A DNA stretch of 64,000 bases from Bradyrhizobium macuxiense (GCF_007993935.1 NZ_VITY01000005.1:62001-126000), one strand, 5' to 3'; positions 46,066 through 55,012 are shown, numbered from the stretch's first letter. Translations and numbers: made by a program. The notes: generated by a model from the letters alone, not told the origin.

Positions 46066-46553
46066 GTGTCCTCTCCCTTTCGTAAGGGGCCTCACCCTAT
46101 TTGGCGCACCTTGGACGTTGCGGCACCCACCGGGCCACCGCTCGTCCGCCGCGAGCCGCATTTTCCTAAATTCAGACGACGGGCGTTTCAACGTCCCCTA
46201 GGGGACGGCCCTGCCTGCAGCATTCTCGGAGCCCGGGGCGCCGAGGTCCTCCTTGCGAAGGTTCTCGTTGCAATCCCCATGCCGGGATGGCCTCGAAATT
46301 GAGACAGCCTTACTGTCCTAACCTCGACCTTGCCAAATTTTTGTCTATCACACAAGCGCGAGGAAGTCCTCGCCCGCATGCTTGGAATGAACGGCTCGGC
46401 CGGCTCGCCGCGCCCCCGATTCGAAGCAAACACGCCGTGATCTGGCCCAAGGAGCGACCAAGGACCGCCGAATTTCAAACTGAAATTTTGTCCCCGGGCA
46501 AGCCAGCGAGAGAGCGGGAACGCTCCCAGGCGGGGCAGACAGGAGTTACGGCG
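46066..46553. other. Intergenic region between divergent gltB and a secreted-protein gene
   Basis: About 490 bases. It should contain the gltB promoter. No clear sigma-54 or NtrC site was found by eye. Frames crossing it lack good starts. Nothing else is recognised. Confidence 0.4.
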
Positions 46554-47357
46554 ATGAAGTTGTTCACAGGTTCGGTTGCAGCCGCCGCCCTCGCGCTCAG
46601 CGCAGTCTCGGCCGAGGCCCAGCTCGCGACGTCCGCCCGGATCGGCAGCCCGGCTTTCGTCAGGGTCTCCGACATGGACGGGCCCTACGCCGCCATGCCC
46701 GAAGTTCCGCCGCCGCCGCGCTTCGGCCGTGTCCCGAGCCTGCTGCCGCCGGTCGAGGTCTACACCGTGCTGCGCGAGAACGGCTATCTGCCGCTCGGCG
46801 CCCCCCAGCAGCGCGGCTTCGTCTACACGATCTCGGTGATCGACCAGGGCGGCGACGACGGCCGGCTGGTGATCGACGCCCGCGACGGGCACATCATCCG
46901 CTTCACCCCGGCCAATCGGCTCGGCGACAATTACGAGGAGGAGATGAGCGCAACCTACGGCCCGGTCGGCCCGATGCCGCGGGCGATCCAGGCCCGGGTG
47001 CCGCGGCCGCCGCTCCCGATCCCCCATGTCGCGAGCCGCGTGCCGGTGCCGAAGCGCAGCCCGCTCAACGCCAAGGCCCAGGCTCCCGCTGCTGCTCCGG
47101 CGGGCCAGGCTCCCGCTGCGGCGGCCCAGGCCGCGGTGCCGCCGGCCGCGACGCCGCAGCCTGCGCCGGCCGCACCCGCGCCGGCCGAGCAGGCCGCGGC
47201 TGCGCCGAAGCCGGCCGAGACCCAGGCGGCCGCGACGTCGAAGCCCGTTCAGCAAGCCGAGGTCCCGACCGTCGGGCAGGCCGCGCCACCGCCGGCGGCA
47301 CCCGCGCCCGCGATCCTGCCGACCCAGGCAATGCCCAAGGTGCAGGGGTTGGAATAA
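46554..47357 (+). CDS. Secreted protein with Ala/Pro-rich tail, unknown function
   Basis: 267 residues. The signal peptide (KLFTGSVAAAALALSAVSAEA) is followed by a folded part of about 110 residues (VEVYTVLRENGYLPLGAPQQRGFVYTISVIDQGGDDGRLVIDARDGHIIRF). That part resembles a PepSY-like small domain: a helix plus strands ending in D-A-x-x-G-x-I. A long Ala/Pro/Gln tail ends the protein. Start ATG at 46554 follows AGGAG. Common in Bradyrhizobium; no function is known. Confidence 0.78.
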   Translation: MKLFTGSVAAAALALSAVSAEAQLATSARIGSPAFVRVSDMDGPYAAMPEVPPPPRFGRVPSLLPPVEVYTVLRENGYLPLGAPQQRGFVYTISVIDQGGDDGRLVIDARDGHIIRFTPANRLGDNYEEEMSATYGPVGPMPRAIQARVPRPPLPIPHVASRVPVPKRSPLNAKAQAPAAAPAGQAPAAAAQAAVPPAATPQPAPAAPAPAEQAAAAPKPAETQAAATSKPVQQAEVPTVGQAAPPPAAPAPAILPTQAMPKVQGLE

Positions 47358-47373
47358 AGGCAACCGGCAACAA

Positions 47374-47401
47374 AAAACGCCCCGGTTTCCCGGGGCGTTT
47401 T
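47374..47401. terminator. Bidirectional terminator between the secreted-protein and hsp20 genes
   Basis: AAAACGCCCCGG (47374-47385) and CCGGGGCGTTTT (47390-47401) form a perfect 12-base stem with a four-base loop, A-run on one side and T-run on the other. It serves the two convergent genes. Confidence 0.92.
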
Positions 47402-47439
47402 CGCGTTCAGCCAATATCTGCTGACGCGGGGGGCATTGC

Positions 47440-47913
47440 TTAGGCAGCGACCTTCGCCGAGCCGTCGACGACCTGCGGGGCCTTCTCGCCGCCGCCGATC
47501 GGAATGCTGCGGGGCTTCTTGGCCTCGGGAATCTCGCGAACGAGATCGACGTGGAGCAGGCCGTTCTCGAGCGAGGCGTTCTTCACCTGCACGAAGTCGG
47601 CAAGCTGGAAGACGCGCTCGAACGCGCGGGAGGCGATGCCGCGATAGAGCACTTCCGAGCCGTTGCCGGAGTTCTCGTTGGCGGATTTCTCGCCCTTGAT
47701 CGTCAGCGTGTTCTCCTTCGCGACGATCGAAAGCTCGGCCTGCGAGAAGCCGGAGACCGCGACGCTGATCCGGTAAGCATTCTCGCCGGTGCGCTCGATG
47801 TTGTAGGGGGGATAGCCGGGGCTGCCGTCCGAGGTCACCTGATCGAGCAGGTTGAAGAGGCGGTCGAAGCCGACGGTGGAACGATAAAACGGAGTGAGGT
47901 CGTAGCTACGCAT
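47440..47913 (-). CDS. Small heat shock protein (Hsp20/IbpA class)
   Basis: A 157-residue class A sHsp. The N-terminus MRSYDLTPFYRSTVGFDRLFNLLDQ matches IbpA-like proteins. The alpha-crystallin domain covers about 37-130 (YNIERTGENAYRISVAVSGFSQAELSIVAKENTLTIKGEK and the conserved GIASRAFERVFQLADFVQV), and the tail has the IPI motif (RSIPIGG). It holds unfolding proteins in large oligomers until DnaK acts. The ATG at 47913 follows GGAGGA, which is locked in a ROSE-like hairpin. Confidence 0.95.
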   Translation of the reverse strand: MRSYDLTPFYRSTVGFDRLFNLLDQVTSDGSPGYPPYNIERTGENAYRISVAVSGFSQAELSIVAKENTLTIKGEKSANENSGNGSEVLYRGIASRAFERVFQLADFVQVKNASLENGLLHVDLVREIPEAKKPRSIPIGGGEKAPQVVDGSAKVAA

Positions 47914-48005
47914 AGGGTAGTCCTCCAATGAGCGACTGTTTCAGTTACCCGCCCGCCATCGGGCCGGGCTTAGATGTGTGCAGCCTCATGTTCCGGTTCC
48001 GAAAC
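47914..48005 (-). promoter_or_regulatory. ROSE-type RNA thermometer of the hsp20 gene
   Basis: On the minus strand the start-proximal hairpin is at 47919-47937: AGTC-G-CTC, loop ATTG, GAGGACT. All seven pairs fit around a single bulged G opposite the Shine-Dalgarno GGAGGA, and the pairing strand contains TCGCT, the U(U/C)GCU signature of ROSE elements known from Bradyrhizobium hsp genes. A GC-rich hairpin (GCCCGGCCCGATGGCGGGC) lies 5' of it. Heat would melt the final hairpin and free the ribosome site. Confidence 0.85.
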
Positions 48006-48133
48006 ACTGGTAGCGGCCTGCACGGAGGTGATATGGGAGGGGTCACGTCGCGTTCAAGAGGCGGAAACCGCGTCGCTTTTTTTGGCGCCGACGTCCTTGA
48101 TCTCCACCCTGTCCCACCACGCCGGTCTCCCGC

Positions 48134-49081
48134 ATGACGCTCGTCTCGATTCCCGCCAACCCGGTTCCGGACGACGTTGTCAGTGGCACCATCAAAACAT
48201 CGGATGGAGCCGAGCTGCGCTTCGCGCGCTGGGCGCCGCCGCCCGGCCGCAAGGGCACGGTCTGCGTGTTCGGCGGCCGCGGCGAGATGATCGAGAAATA
48301 CTTCGAGACCGTGCGCGACCTGCGCGACCGCGGCTTTGCGGTGGCGATGATCGACTGGCGCGGGCAGGGCCATTCGTCGCGGCGGCTGCGCGATCCGCGC
48401 AAGGGTTATGTGCGCGACTTCGCCGACTACGAGGCCGACGTGGAGGCCTTCGTGCAGCAGGTGGTGCTGCCGGATTGTCCGCCGCCCTATTTCGCGCTGG
48501 CGCATTCGATGGGCGGCGCCGTGCTGCTGCGGGTCGCGCATGCCGGCAAGCGCTGGTTCGACCGCATGGTGCTGTCGGCGCCGATGATCGACCTGCCGCG
48601 CAAGCGCGTGTCGTTCTTTCCGAGCGCACTGCTTCGGATCATGCGCTGGACCGGGCAAGGCGGCAATTACGTTCCGGGCGGCGGCAGCGAGCTGGTCGGC
48701 CTCGCGCCCTTCATCGGCAATCCCGTGACCAGCGATCCGGTGCGCCACGCCCGCAACGCGGCGATCCTGGAGGAAGACCCGACGCTCGGCATCGCCGCAC
48801 CGACGATCGCATGGGCCGACACCGCGTTCACCGCGATGCGCACCTTCCGCGGCATGTCGTATCCGTCCGAGATCCGCCAGCCGATCCTGATGCTGGCGGC
48901 GAGCAATGACGAGGTGGTGTCGACGGCCGCGATCGAGGAGTTCGCCTATCATCTGCGCGCCGGCTCGCATCTCGTGATCGCCGGCTCCAAGCACGAGATC
49001 CTGCAGGAGCAGGATCGCTACCGCGCGCAGTTCTGGGCGGCGTTCGACGCCTTCGTGCCGGGCACGCCGCTGTTCAAGTGA
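48134..49081 (+). CDS. Alpha/beta hydrolase, lysophospholipase-like
   Basis: 315 residues of the PldB/monoglyceride lipase type. The nucleophile elbow is AHSMGGA (Ser at about 125), the early motif is MIDWRGQGHSSRR, and the acid and His lie in AASNDEVVSTAAIEEF and GSKHEILQEQDRYR. It has no signal peptide. Probable substrates are lysophospholipids or monoacylglycerols. It is divergent from hsp20 and stands alone. Confidence 0.9.
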   Translation: MTLVSIPANPVPDDVVSGTIKTSDGAELRFARWAPPPGRKGTVCVFGGRGEMIEKYFETVRDLRDRGFAVAMIDWRGQGHSSRRLRDPRKGYVRDFADYEADVEAFVQQVVLPDCPPPYFALAHSMGGAVLLRVAHAGKRWFDRMVLSAPMIDLPRKRVSFFPSALLRIMRWTGQGGNYVPGGGSELVGLAPFIGNPVTSDPVRHARNAAILEEDPTLGIAAPTIAWADTAFTAMRTFRGMSYPSEIRQPILMLAASNDEVVSTAAIEEFAYHLRAGSHLVIAGSKHEILQEQDRYRAQFWAAFDAFVPGTPLFK

Positions 49082-49108
49082 GCAGTCTATCGGTGTGGAG
49101 CTCGCAGC

Positions 49109-49768
49109 TCAGCCGTTGAGCAGCGCAACGATGCGGTCGGGAAAGCGCTTCTCGACGAACAGGGTCTTGACCTCGGCGACGCTGAGATAGCGGTCCTTGC
49201 CTTCGCCCTTGCCCATGATGTCGAGCAGCACCGGCCACTCGCCGAGCATCAGAAGCGGATAGTAACAGTGCAGGATGGCGTAGGGCGGCGGATGCTCATC
49301 CTTGGCGCGCTGGAAGTTCGCGGCCATGAAGGTCTTGATCTCGGAGGCCGACAGCCCGCGTTCGACGCTGCCGTCGGGCGCCTTGTAGTCCGAGCCGAAG
49401 GTCGCGAGCCGCGCGATCTCGTCCTCATGCACGACGGCATGCTGGTCGAGGATGCGCGAGCCGGCGCCATGCTTGTCGAGCGGGCCGTTGCGCAATTCGT
49501 CGAGGATCGCGCCCTGCAACAGGCTGCGCATTTGGCTGAACGGACCGATGCCGTTGGCCATCTGCGCGACCATGAAGATCTTGGCGCCGGCGTTGAGCGC
49601 CGGAAGGCCGGTCTTGCCGGTGGCGCGGTCGATGGTTTCGGTCAGCTCTCGCAGCGGCACGATATGGCCGCCGACATAGCCGCCGGCGACCAGTGCACGC
49701 AGGAACGGGCAGGGATTGTCAGGAGAGACCTGCGGTGCGGGCGCCGCGCTTGCAGCCGTATCGGACAT
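49109..49768 (-). CDS. Conserved protein of unknown function
   Basis: 219 residues from ATG 49768 with AGGA upstream. It opens with a disordered stretch and then CPFLRALVAGGYVGGHIVPLREL, LNAGAKIFMVAQMANGIG, and DQHAVVHEDEIARLATFGSDY in the middle. LSVAEVKTLFVEKRFPDRI closes it, preceded by a Gly/Lys loop KGEGKDRYLSVAEV that recalls an EF-hand but lacks the full acidic set. No signal peptide or membrane helix. I recognise no family. It shares the strand of the cyclase gene but is separated from it by more than 2 kb of coding sequence order. Confidence 0.78.
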   Translation of the reverse strand: MSDTAASAAPAPQVSPDNPCPFLRALVAGGYVGGHIVPLRELTETIDRATGKTGLPALNAGAKIFMVAQMANGIGPFSQMRSLLQGAILDELRNGPLDKHGAGSRILDQHAVVHEDEIARLATFGSDYKAPDGSVERGLSASEIKTFMAANFQRAKDEHPPPYAILHCYYPLLMLGEWPVLLDIMGKGEGKDRYLSVAEVKTLFVEKRFPDRIVALLNG

Positions 49769-49828
49769 CAAACCACATCCTGAAGAGCTTCAGCTTAAAA
49801 AGCATCCATTACCGGTGGATGAATTCGC

Positions 49829-51628
49829 TCAGGAGTCGACGGCGAATTTCGATGCGGATGCAACCAGAGCGATTTTGCCGAACGGGAGGCCGGCTTTCAA
49901 GAGGCCGTCGCGATAATGCGCGATGTCGGCCGGGTTCTTCCAGTGGAAATTGCGCAAGTGACGTTCGACCGTCAGCTCGGGATGGTTGGCGAGCAGCGCC
50001 TCGGCGGCCTGCGCGGCCTCCTCGGTGCGGCCGAGCTGGGCGAGCGCCGCGGCACGCACCGCAAGACCCTGCAAATGGTTCGGGTTGAGGTAGAGCGTTT
50101 CGCGCGACCACGACAGCGATGCGTCATACTGTCCGAGCAAATAATGGCTGAACGCGTTCAAGGCGCCCCACTGGTAGCGCGGGTCGCTGTTGCCGCGCTG
50201 GACCGCCGTCGAGAACAGATCGACCGCCTTGCGGTGGTCGCCGATCACCATGTGGCAAATTCCGAGCACGCCGCGCGCACCCATATCGTAGGGGTTGAGC
50301 TCGATCGCCCGCTTGATGGCGTCCATCGCGGCTTCATAGTGGCCCTGCATTGCGTGCAGATAGGCCAGCAGCGAAAACGCGAACGAGGAGCGGGGGTCGA
50401 GCCGCACGCTGCTCTCGGCCAGGCTGACCGACGAGGCCCACAATTCGCGCGTGCTCGGAATCCAGCCGAACTGGACGCTCTGGATCTGGATCAGTGCGAG
50501 ATAAGCGCGCGCGATCGACAGCGCGGGATCGAGCTGGATCGCTTCCTTGAACAGCGCGATCGCGGTTTCGCAATCGTCCTTGGTCTGGTGATAGTAGTGC
50601 GACAGACCTTTCAGGAAGCGATCCCATGCCGTGAGTTCGGCATTCGGCGAGCGCGCCGGTGCCGAGGCCTCTGCACGGTAGATCTCCTGCGCGACCGCGG
50701 CGGACAGATTGGCGGTGATCTCGTCCTGCATCGCGAACAGGTCGCCCATGTCGCGATCGTAGCGGCCGGTCCACAACTGCTCGCCCTTCTCGGGCGCGAT
50801 CAGCTCGGCGGAGACACGGATCTTGTTGCCGGCGCGCCGCACCGAGCCCTGGATCAGGTAGGTGGCGTCGATCTCGCGTGCGATCAGGCGGGTCGAGACG
50901 TTCTTGCCCTTGTAGGCGAAGGTCGAGTTGCGGCTCAGCACGCGATAGAAGGATTGCAGCGACAGCGCGTGGATCAGATCCTCGGTCAGGCCGTCCGAAA
51001 AATATTCGTCGGCGCTGCCGCTCAGATTGTCGAACGGCAGCACGCCGACGATCGCGGTCCGGTATTGCCCCGGCAGATGCGGGCCGTCGTCCGGAGCGTG
51101 CTCGTGGGCGTCAGTCCCGGCCGGCGCCCAGGTCCAGACATTGACCGGTTCGGCGATATTCTTGAAGCGATGCGGGCCGGCGTCGACCAGGCTGACGGCC
51201 AGCCGCCGTCCCGCCTCGGTGCGGGCCTTGTCCGAGACCGCGATGCCGCCGGGCGTAGCGACCGTCTCGAGACGGACGGCGATGTTGACGTCGTCGCCGA
51301 ACACCTCGTCCTCGTCGGCCATGACGTCGCCCATGTGGACGCCCATCCGGAAATGCATGGCGCGGTCGGCCGGCAGATGTTCGTTGCGCTCGGCCATCAG
51401 GGTCTGCATCGCGACGGCGGCCTCGATCGCGCCGATGATGCTCGGAAATTCCAGCAGGAAGCCGTCGCCGGTGTTTTTGACGATTCGGCCGCCATGGTTG
51501 AGGATGATGGGGTAGATCGCGCTGCGGTGCGCCTTGAACGAGGCATGCGTCCCCGCCTCGTCGACCCCCATCATGCGGGAATAGCCGGCGATATCAGCGC
51601 AAAGAATGGCAGCGAGCCGTCTTTCCAT
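49829..51628 (-). CDS. Class III adenylate/guanylate cyclase with TPR repeats
   Basis: 599 residues. The catalytic domain is at residues 1-170: LAAILCADIAGYSRMMG with the first metal Asp12, GGRIVKNTGDGFLLEFPS with the second Asp, and DDVNIAVRLETVATPGGIAVS. A linker of the TolB-N/FlgO type follows (IVGVLPFDNLSGSADEYFSDGLTEDLIHALS). TPR repeats fill residues of about 330-560. This layout is very frequent in Bradyrhizobium, with dozens of paralogues per genome. It makes cAMP in response to an unknown cue. No membrane segment is visible. Confidence 0.93.
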   Translation of the reverse strand: MERRLAAILCADIAGYSRMMGVDEAGTHASFKAHRSAIYPIILNHGGRIVKNTGDGFLLEFPSIIGAIEAAVAMQTLMAERNEHLPADRAMHFRMGVHMGDVMADEDEVFGDDVNIAVRLETVATPGGIAVSDKARTEAGRRLAVSLVDAGPHRFKNIAEPVNVWTWAPAGTDAHEHAPDDGPHLPGQYRTAIVGVLPFDNLSGSADEYFSDGLTEDLIHALSLQSFYRVLSRNSTFAYKGKNVSTRLIAREIDATYLIQGSVRRAGNKIRVSAELIAPEKGEQLWTGRYDRDMGDLFAMQDEITANLSAAVAQEIYRAEASAPARSPNAELTAWDRFLKGLSHYYHQTKDDCETAIALFKEAIQLDPALSIARAYLALIQIQSVQFGWIPSTRELWASSVSLAESSVRLDPRSSFAFSLLAYLHAMQGHYEAAMDAIKRAIELNPYDMGARGVLGICHMVIGDHRKAVDLFSTAVQRGNSDPRYQWGALNAFSHYLLGQYDASLSWSRETLYLNPNHLQGLAVRAAALAQLGRTEEAAQAAEALLANHPELTVERHLRNFHWKNPADIAHYRDGLLKAGLPFGKIALVASASKFAVDS

Positions 51629-51866
51629 GTCTCCTGTGCCCTGGAATGGCCACTTAGCCGAGGTGACCGAATCCGATACTTACAAGACAGGCCGGGTCTG
51701 GCGGAAGCTCGGTTTGCGGGCACCTATAATGCATAGTAGCAGGAATTGGCATGCGACCAACGGATCGTACAGTCCGTTTCTCTACTGAATTCGTGTGTCG
51801 CTGGGATGGCGCAGGTTGGCTGACCGTCCTTTCCGGTTGGTTACTTACATAGGTTAATCTCGCCCA

Positions 51867-52502
51867 ATGCTGGGAATTCACGAACTTTGGCTGTTTGTCC
51901 TGTCCGGGCTGCTGCTTAACGTCACGCCGGGGCCGGATACCGCTTATATCATCGGACGCACGATTCAGCTCGGATGGCGCGGCGGTGCCGCTGCGGCGAT
52001 CGGTATCAGCTGCGGCTGCCTGGTCCATGTGCTGGGCGCGGCGATCGGGCTGTCGGCGCTGCTGATGGCGTCGTCGACCGCGTTCCTGGCCGTCAAGCTG
52101 ATCGGCGCGGCCTATCTGGTGCTGACCGGCCTGCAGATGCTGCTGTCGCGCGCCAAGCCGATCGCCGAGATCGCGGGGCAGGCCGGCGAGACCTCGATCT
52201 CGCGCGTGTTCTGGCAGGGCGCCCTGACCAACATCCTCAACCCCAAGGTGGCGCTGTTCTTCCTGGCGTTCCTGCCGCAATTCGTGGCGGCGGACTCGGC
52301 CCACAAGACGCTCGCCTTCCTGGTGCTCGGGCTGATCTTCATCACCGGCGGCACGCTGTGGTGTCTTGGCCTCGCGGCCTTTGCGGCGAAGGCCGCCGGC
52401 CGCATTCGGCAATCGACCGGCGTGATCGCCTGGATCAACCGTTCGCTCGGCGCGCTGTTCATCTATCTCGGCGTCCGCGTCGCCATGCTGGAGGCGCGCT
52501 AG
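51867..52502 (+). CDS. LysE/RhtB family amino-acid exporter
   Basis: A 211-residue, six-helix exporter. Marks are LLLNVTPGPDTAYIIGRTIQLGWRGGAAAAIGISCGCLVHVLGAAIGLSAL at the N-terminus, FWQGALTNILNPKVALFFLAFLPQFV in the middle, and INRSLGALFIYLGVRVAM at the end. It probably exports threonine, homoserine or similar amino acids. It is convergent with the TauE-like gene, with only four bases between them. Confidence 0.93.
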   Translation: MLGIHELWLFVLSGLLLNVTPGPDTAYIIGRTIQLGWRGGAAAAIGISCGCLVHVLGAAIGLSALLMASSTAFLAVKLIGAAYLVLTGLQMLLSRAKPIAEIAGQAGETSISRVFWQGALTNILNPKVALFFLAFLPQFVAADSAHKTLAFLVLGLIFITGGTLWCLGLAAFAAKAAGRIRQSTGVIAWINRSLGALFIYLGVRVAMLEAR

Positions 52503-52506
52503 TCTC

Positions 52507-53259
52507 TTAGCCGTGGATCTTGAGCAGTGCGCTGCCGGCGAGATAGATGCCGAGCAGAATCATCGAGATCAGGAACCAGCGGCGGAACACGTCCGGTTGC
52601 ATCCGCGTGCGGACGGCCTGGCCGATGAACATGCCGGTGAACGACGCCACCATCGCGACCGCACCCGGTAGTGCGGTGGCCGCCGTCAGCAGGCCCGAGG
52701 CCGTCAGGTTGAACGCGAGCGCCAGGGTCGCGGTGGTGAAGAAGACGCCGAGCGCCTGCACCAGCTCGTCCCTCTCCATGCCGATCGCCTGCATGAACGG
52801 CATCGAGGGAATGACCTGGACGCCGGTCGCCGCCGAGATCAGCCCGGTGATGACGCCGACGATGCCGCCGATCCATTTCTCATTGCGCCGCGCGACCTTG
52901 AAGTTGAATCTGCTGAGGCCAACGATCGCGTAGATCACCAGCAGCACGCCGAGCACGACGGTGCCGTAGGCGGCGTAAGGCCCGGTCAACAGCCCGGCAT
53001 TGATCCAGATTCCGGCGACGGTGCCGAGCATCAGCGGCCACAGCCGCCTGAGGATGTCGCGCAGATAGGGGCCGACAAAGGTCTGCCAGATATTGGTGAC
53101 GATCGCCGGCACGATCACGATCGCGATCGCCTGGCCCGGCGCCATCGTGGTCGCGAGCAGCCCCATCGCGACCGTCGGCAGGCCGAGGCCGAGCGTGCCC
53201 TTGACGAAACCGGCGAGCAGGAAGGCGAACGCGATGAAGATCAGGAGATGGTCGACCAT
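52507..53259 (-). CDS. TauE/SafE family anion exporter
   Basis: A 250-residue protein with about eight membrane helices. It opens LIFIAFAFLLAGFVKGTLGLGLPTVAMGLLA, has GIVGVITGLISAATGVQVIPSMPFMQAIGM in the middle, and ends in helix FRRWFLISMILLGIYLAGSAL. The family exports sulfite or organosulfonates, but members for other anions exist. The ATG at 53259 is preferred to a GTG at 53292. It is divergent from a LysR-type gene that likely controls it. Confidence 0.9.
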   Translation of the reverse strand: MVDHLLIFIAFAFLLAGFVKGTLGLGLPTVAMGLLATTMAPGQAIAIVIVPAIVTNIWQTFVGPYLRDILRRLWPLMLGTVAGIWINAGLLTGPYAAYGTVVLGVLLVIYAIVGLSRFNFKVARRNEKWIGGIVGVITGLISAATGVQVIPSMPFMQAIGMERDELVQALGVFFTTATLALAFNLTASGLLTAATALPGAVAMVASFTGMFIGQAVRTRMQPDVFRRWFLISMILLGIYLAGSALLKIHG

Positions 53260-53314
53260 GGCCGGACATTGACCGATCGACGCGATCGGCACAATCTGGA
53301 GGTTACGGAGTTAG

Positions 53315-53333
53315 CCTTCGGGATGCCCGAAGG
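53315..53333. promoter_or_regulatory. Palindrome between tauE-like and lysR genes
   Basis: CCTTCGGG-ATG-CCCGAAGG is a perfect inverted repeat with eight-base arms. T53318 and A53330 are 11 bases apart, as in a LysR T-N11-A box. It lies 19 bases before the lysR start, a place suited to autoregulation. It could also be only a hairpin in the leader. Confidence 0.5.
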
Positions 53334-53351
53334 AATGGGGCGGGACACGTC

Positions 53352-54245
53352 ATGCGGTTCGACCTGATCGATTTGCAATTGTTCATCGCGGTTTCCGATG
53401 CGCGCAGCATCACGCAGGGCGCGGCGCGGGCGAACATGGCGCTAGCCTCGGCGAGCGAGCGAATCAAGGGCCTCGAGGAGGCGCTCGGCGTCGCGCTGCT
53501 CAAGCGCGGGCGCCGCGGCGTCGAATTGACCGCGGCAGGCGAGAGCCTGCTCGGCCACGCCCGCATCGTCATCCACAATGTCGAGGCGTTGCAAAGCGAT
53601 CTTGCCGCCTATGCCAGCGGTGTCCGCGCCAACGTGCTGCTGCTCGCCAACACCTCGGGCCTGTCGGAGCATCTGCCGCGGGCGCTCGCAGCCTTCCTGC
53701 ACGAACATCCCGATATCAGCGTCGATGTCGAGGAGCGCGAGAGCACCGATATCGCGACCGCGATCGCCAGCGGCGCCGCCGACCTCGGCTTCGCCGCGGA
53801 GCACGCGCTGCCCGACAGCGTGGAGCGCTTCCTGTTCAGCGAGGACCGCCTGATGCTGGTGGCGCCGCGCCGCAGCGATCTCGGCAACCGCCGCCAGATC
53901 GACTTCCAGGAGGTGGTCGGGCGCGATTTCGTCGGCCTCACGGCGACGTCCGCGTTGCAGGTCCATATTTCCCGCCACGCGGCAAAGCTCGGTGCGCGGC
54001 TGCGCTTTCGTGCCCGCCTGCGCGGCTTCGACGCCATCTGCCAGATGGTCGCCGCCGATGTCGGCGTCGCAGTGATCCCGGAAACCGCGGCGCGGCGCTG
54101 TGCGGCGTCGATGGCGATCACGACGATAAGGATCCGCGACGGCTGGGCCAACCGCCGGCTGACGATCTGCGCGCGCAGCTTCAAGGCGCTGCCGCGCGCC
54201 GCCAAGCAGCTCGTGGAATATTTGCGGTCCGAAGCGCAGCGCTGA
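53352..54245 (+). CDS. LysR family transcriptional regulator
   Basis: A 297-residue LTTR. The HTH is RFDLIDLQLFIAVSDARSITQGAARANMALASASERIKGLEEALGVALLKRGRRG, and the effector domain starts near residue 90 (ANVLLLANTSGLSEHLPRALAAFLHEHPDISVDVEER). It is divergent from the TauE-like exporter, so it probably regulates it in response to the exported anion. The ATG at 53352 is the only sensible start. Confidence 0.92.
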   Translation: MRFDLIDLQLFIAVSDARSITQGAARANMALASASERIKGLEEALGVALLKRGRRGVELTAAGESLLGHARIVIHNVEALQSDLAAYASGVRANVLLLANTSGLSEHLPRALAAFLHEHPDISVDVEERESTDIATAIASGAADLGFAAEHALPDSVERFLFSEDRLMLVAPRRSDLGNRRQIDFQEVVGRDFVGLTATSALQVHISRHAAKLGARLRFRARLRGFDAICQMVAADVGVAVIPETAARRCAASMAITTIRIRDGWANRRLTICARSFKALPRAAKQLVEYLRSEAQR

Positions 54246-54264
54246 CATGCGAGGAGAGAGTGCA

Positions 54265-54910
54265 ATGCTCAGGGTTTGGGGACGGCGCAGTTCGTTCAAC
54301 GTACAGAAGGTGATGTGGCTGATCGGCGAGCTCGATCTGGCGCACCAGCACATCGATGCCGGCGGCGCGTTCGGCGGGCTCGATGCGCCGGACTTCCTGG
54401 CGATGAACCCGCACGGCCGCGTGCCAGTGATCAGAGATGACGCGACAACCGTCTGGGAATCCCACGCCATCCTGCGCTACCTCGCCGCGCGGCATGGGGC
54501 GGGGCGGTTCTGGTCCGACGATCCCGTCATAAGGGCGCGGGTCGATGGCTGGATGGACTGGTCGCAAACCGCGCTTCAGCCGGATTTTCTCGGCGGCGTG
54601 TTTTGGGGATTCTTCCGCACGCCGGAGGGCCAGCGCAATCGGCTGGCGATTGAGCGCGCTGGTCCGCTGCGAGCAGCATTTCGCCAAGCTCGAACGTCTC
54701 CTTGAGAATAATCCGTTCCTGCTCGGCGAGACGCTGTCGCTCGCGGACATCACCGCCGGAACCTCGCTCTATCGCTACTTCGAGCTCGAGATCACGCGCC
54801 CGCCGCTGCCGGCGGTCGAGCGCTGGTATCGGACGCTGCAACAGCGCCCGCCGTTTCGTAAGCACGTCATGATTCCGTTCGAGGAGCTGCGCGGCCGGCT
54901 CGACTATTAG
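54265..54910 (+). pseudogene. Glutathione S-transferase gene broken by a frameshift
   Basis: From ATG 54265 (GGAGAG upstream) the frame gives a normal GST N-terminus: RRSSFNVQKVMWLIGEL, PHGRVPVIRD, WESHAILRYLAAR. After EGQRNRLAIER it runs into a random end and stops at 54705. The rest of the GST, ALVRCEQHFAKLERLLENN, GETLSLADITAGTSLYRYFELE and VERWYRTLQQRPPFRKHV, continues in another frame to 54910. The break is in a GCGCGC run at about 54653-54660, where two bases (GC) appear to be missing. It is either a recent pseudogene or a sequencing error. Confidence 0.85.
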
Positions 54911-55009
54911 AGCGTTTTCGAGCGAAGTGGGCACCGGTTCGCGTGAAGAAACGCGTCAAGACAAGAATCCAGAGCTTCGGTCCTGATTCAATCAGAACCG
55001 AAGCTCTAG
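54911..55009. repeat. Dispersed repeat family D, copy 2
   Basis: It opens with AGCGTTTTCGAGCGAAGTGG and ends in the hairpin AGAGCTTCGGT / ACCGAAGCTCT around TCCTGATTCAATCAGA. It follows the GST stop directly. It matches copy 1 at 19637-19736 in order and orientation and may act as a terminator between convergent genes. Confidence 0.82.
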
Positions 55010-55012
55010 ATC

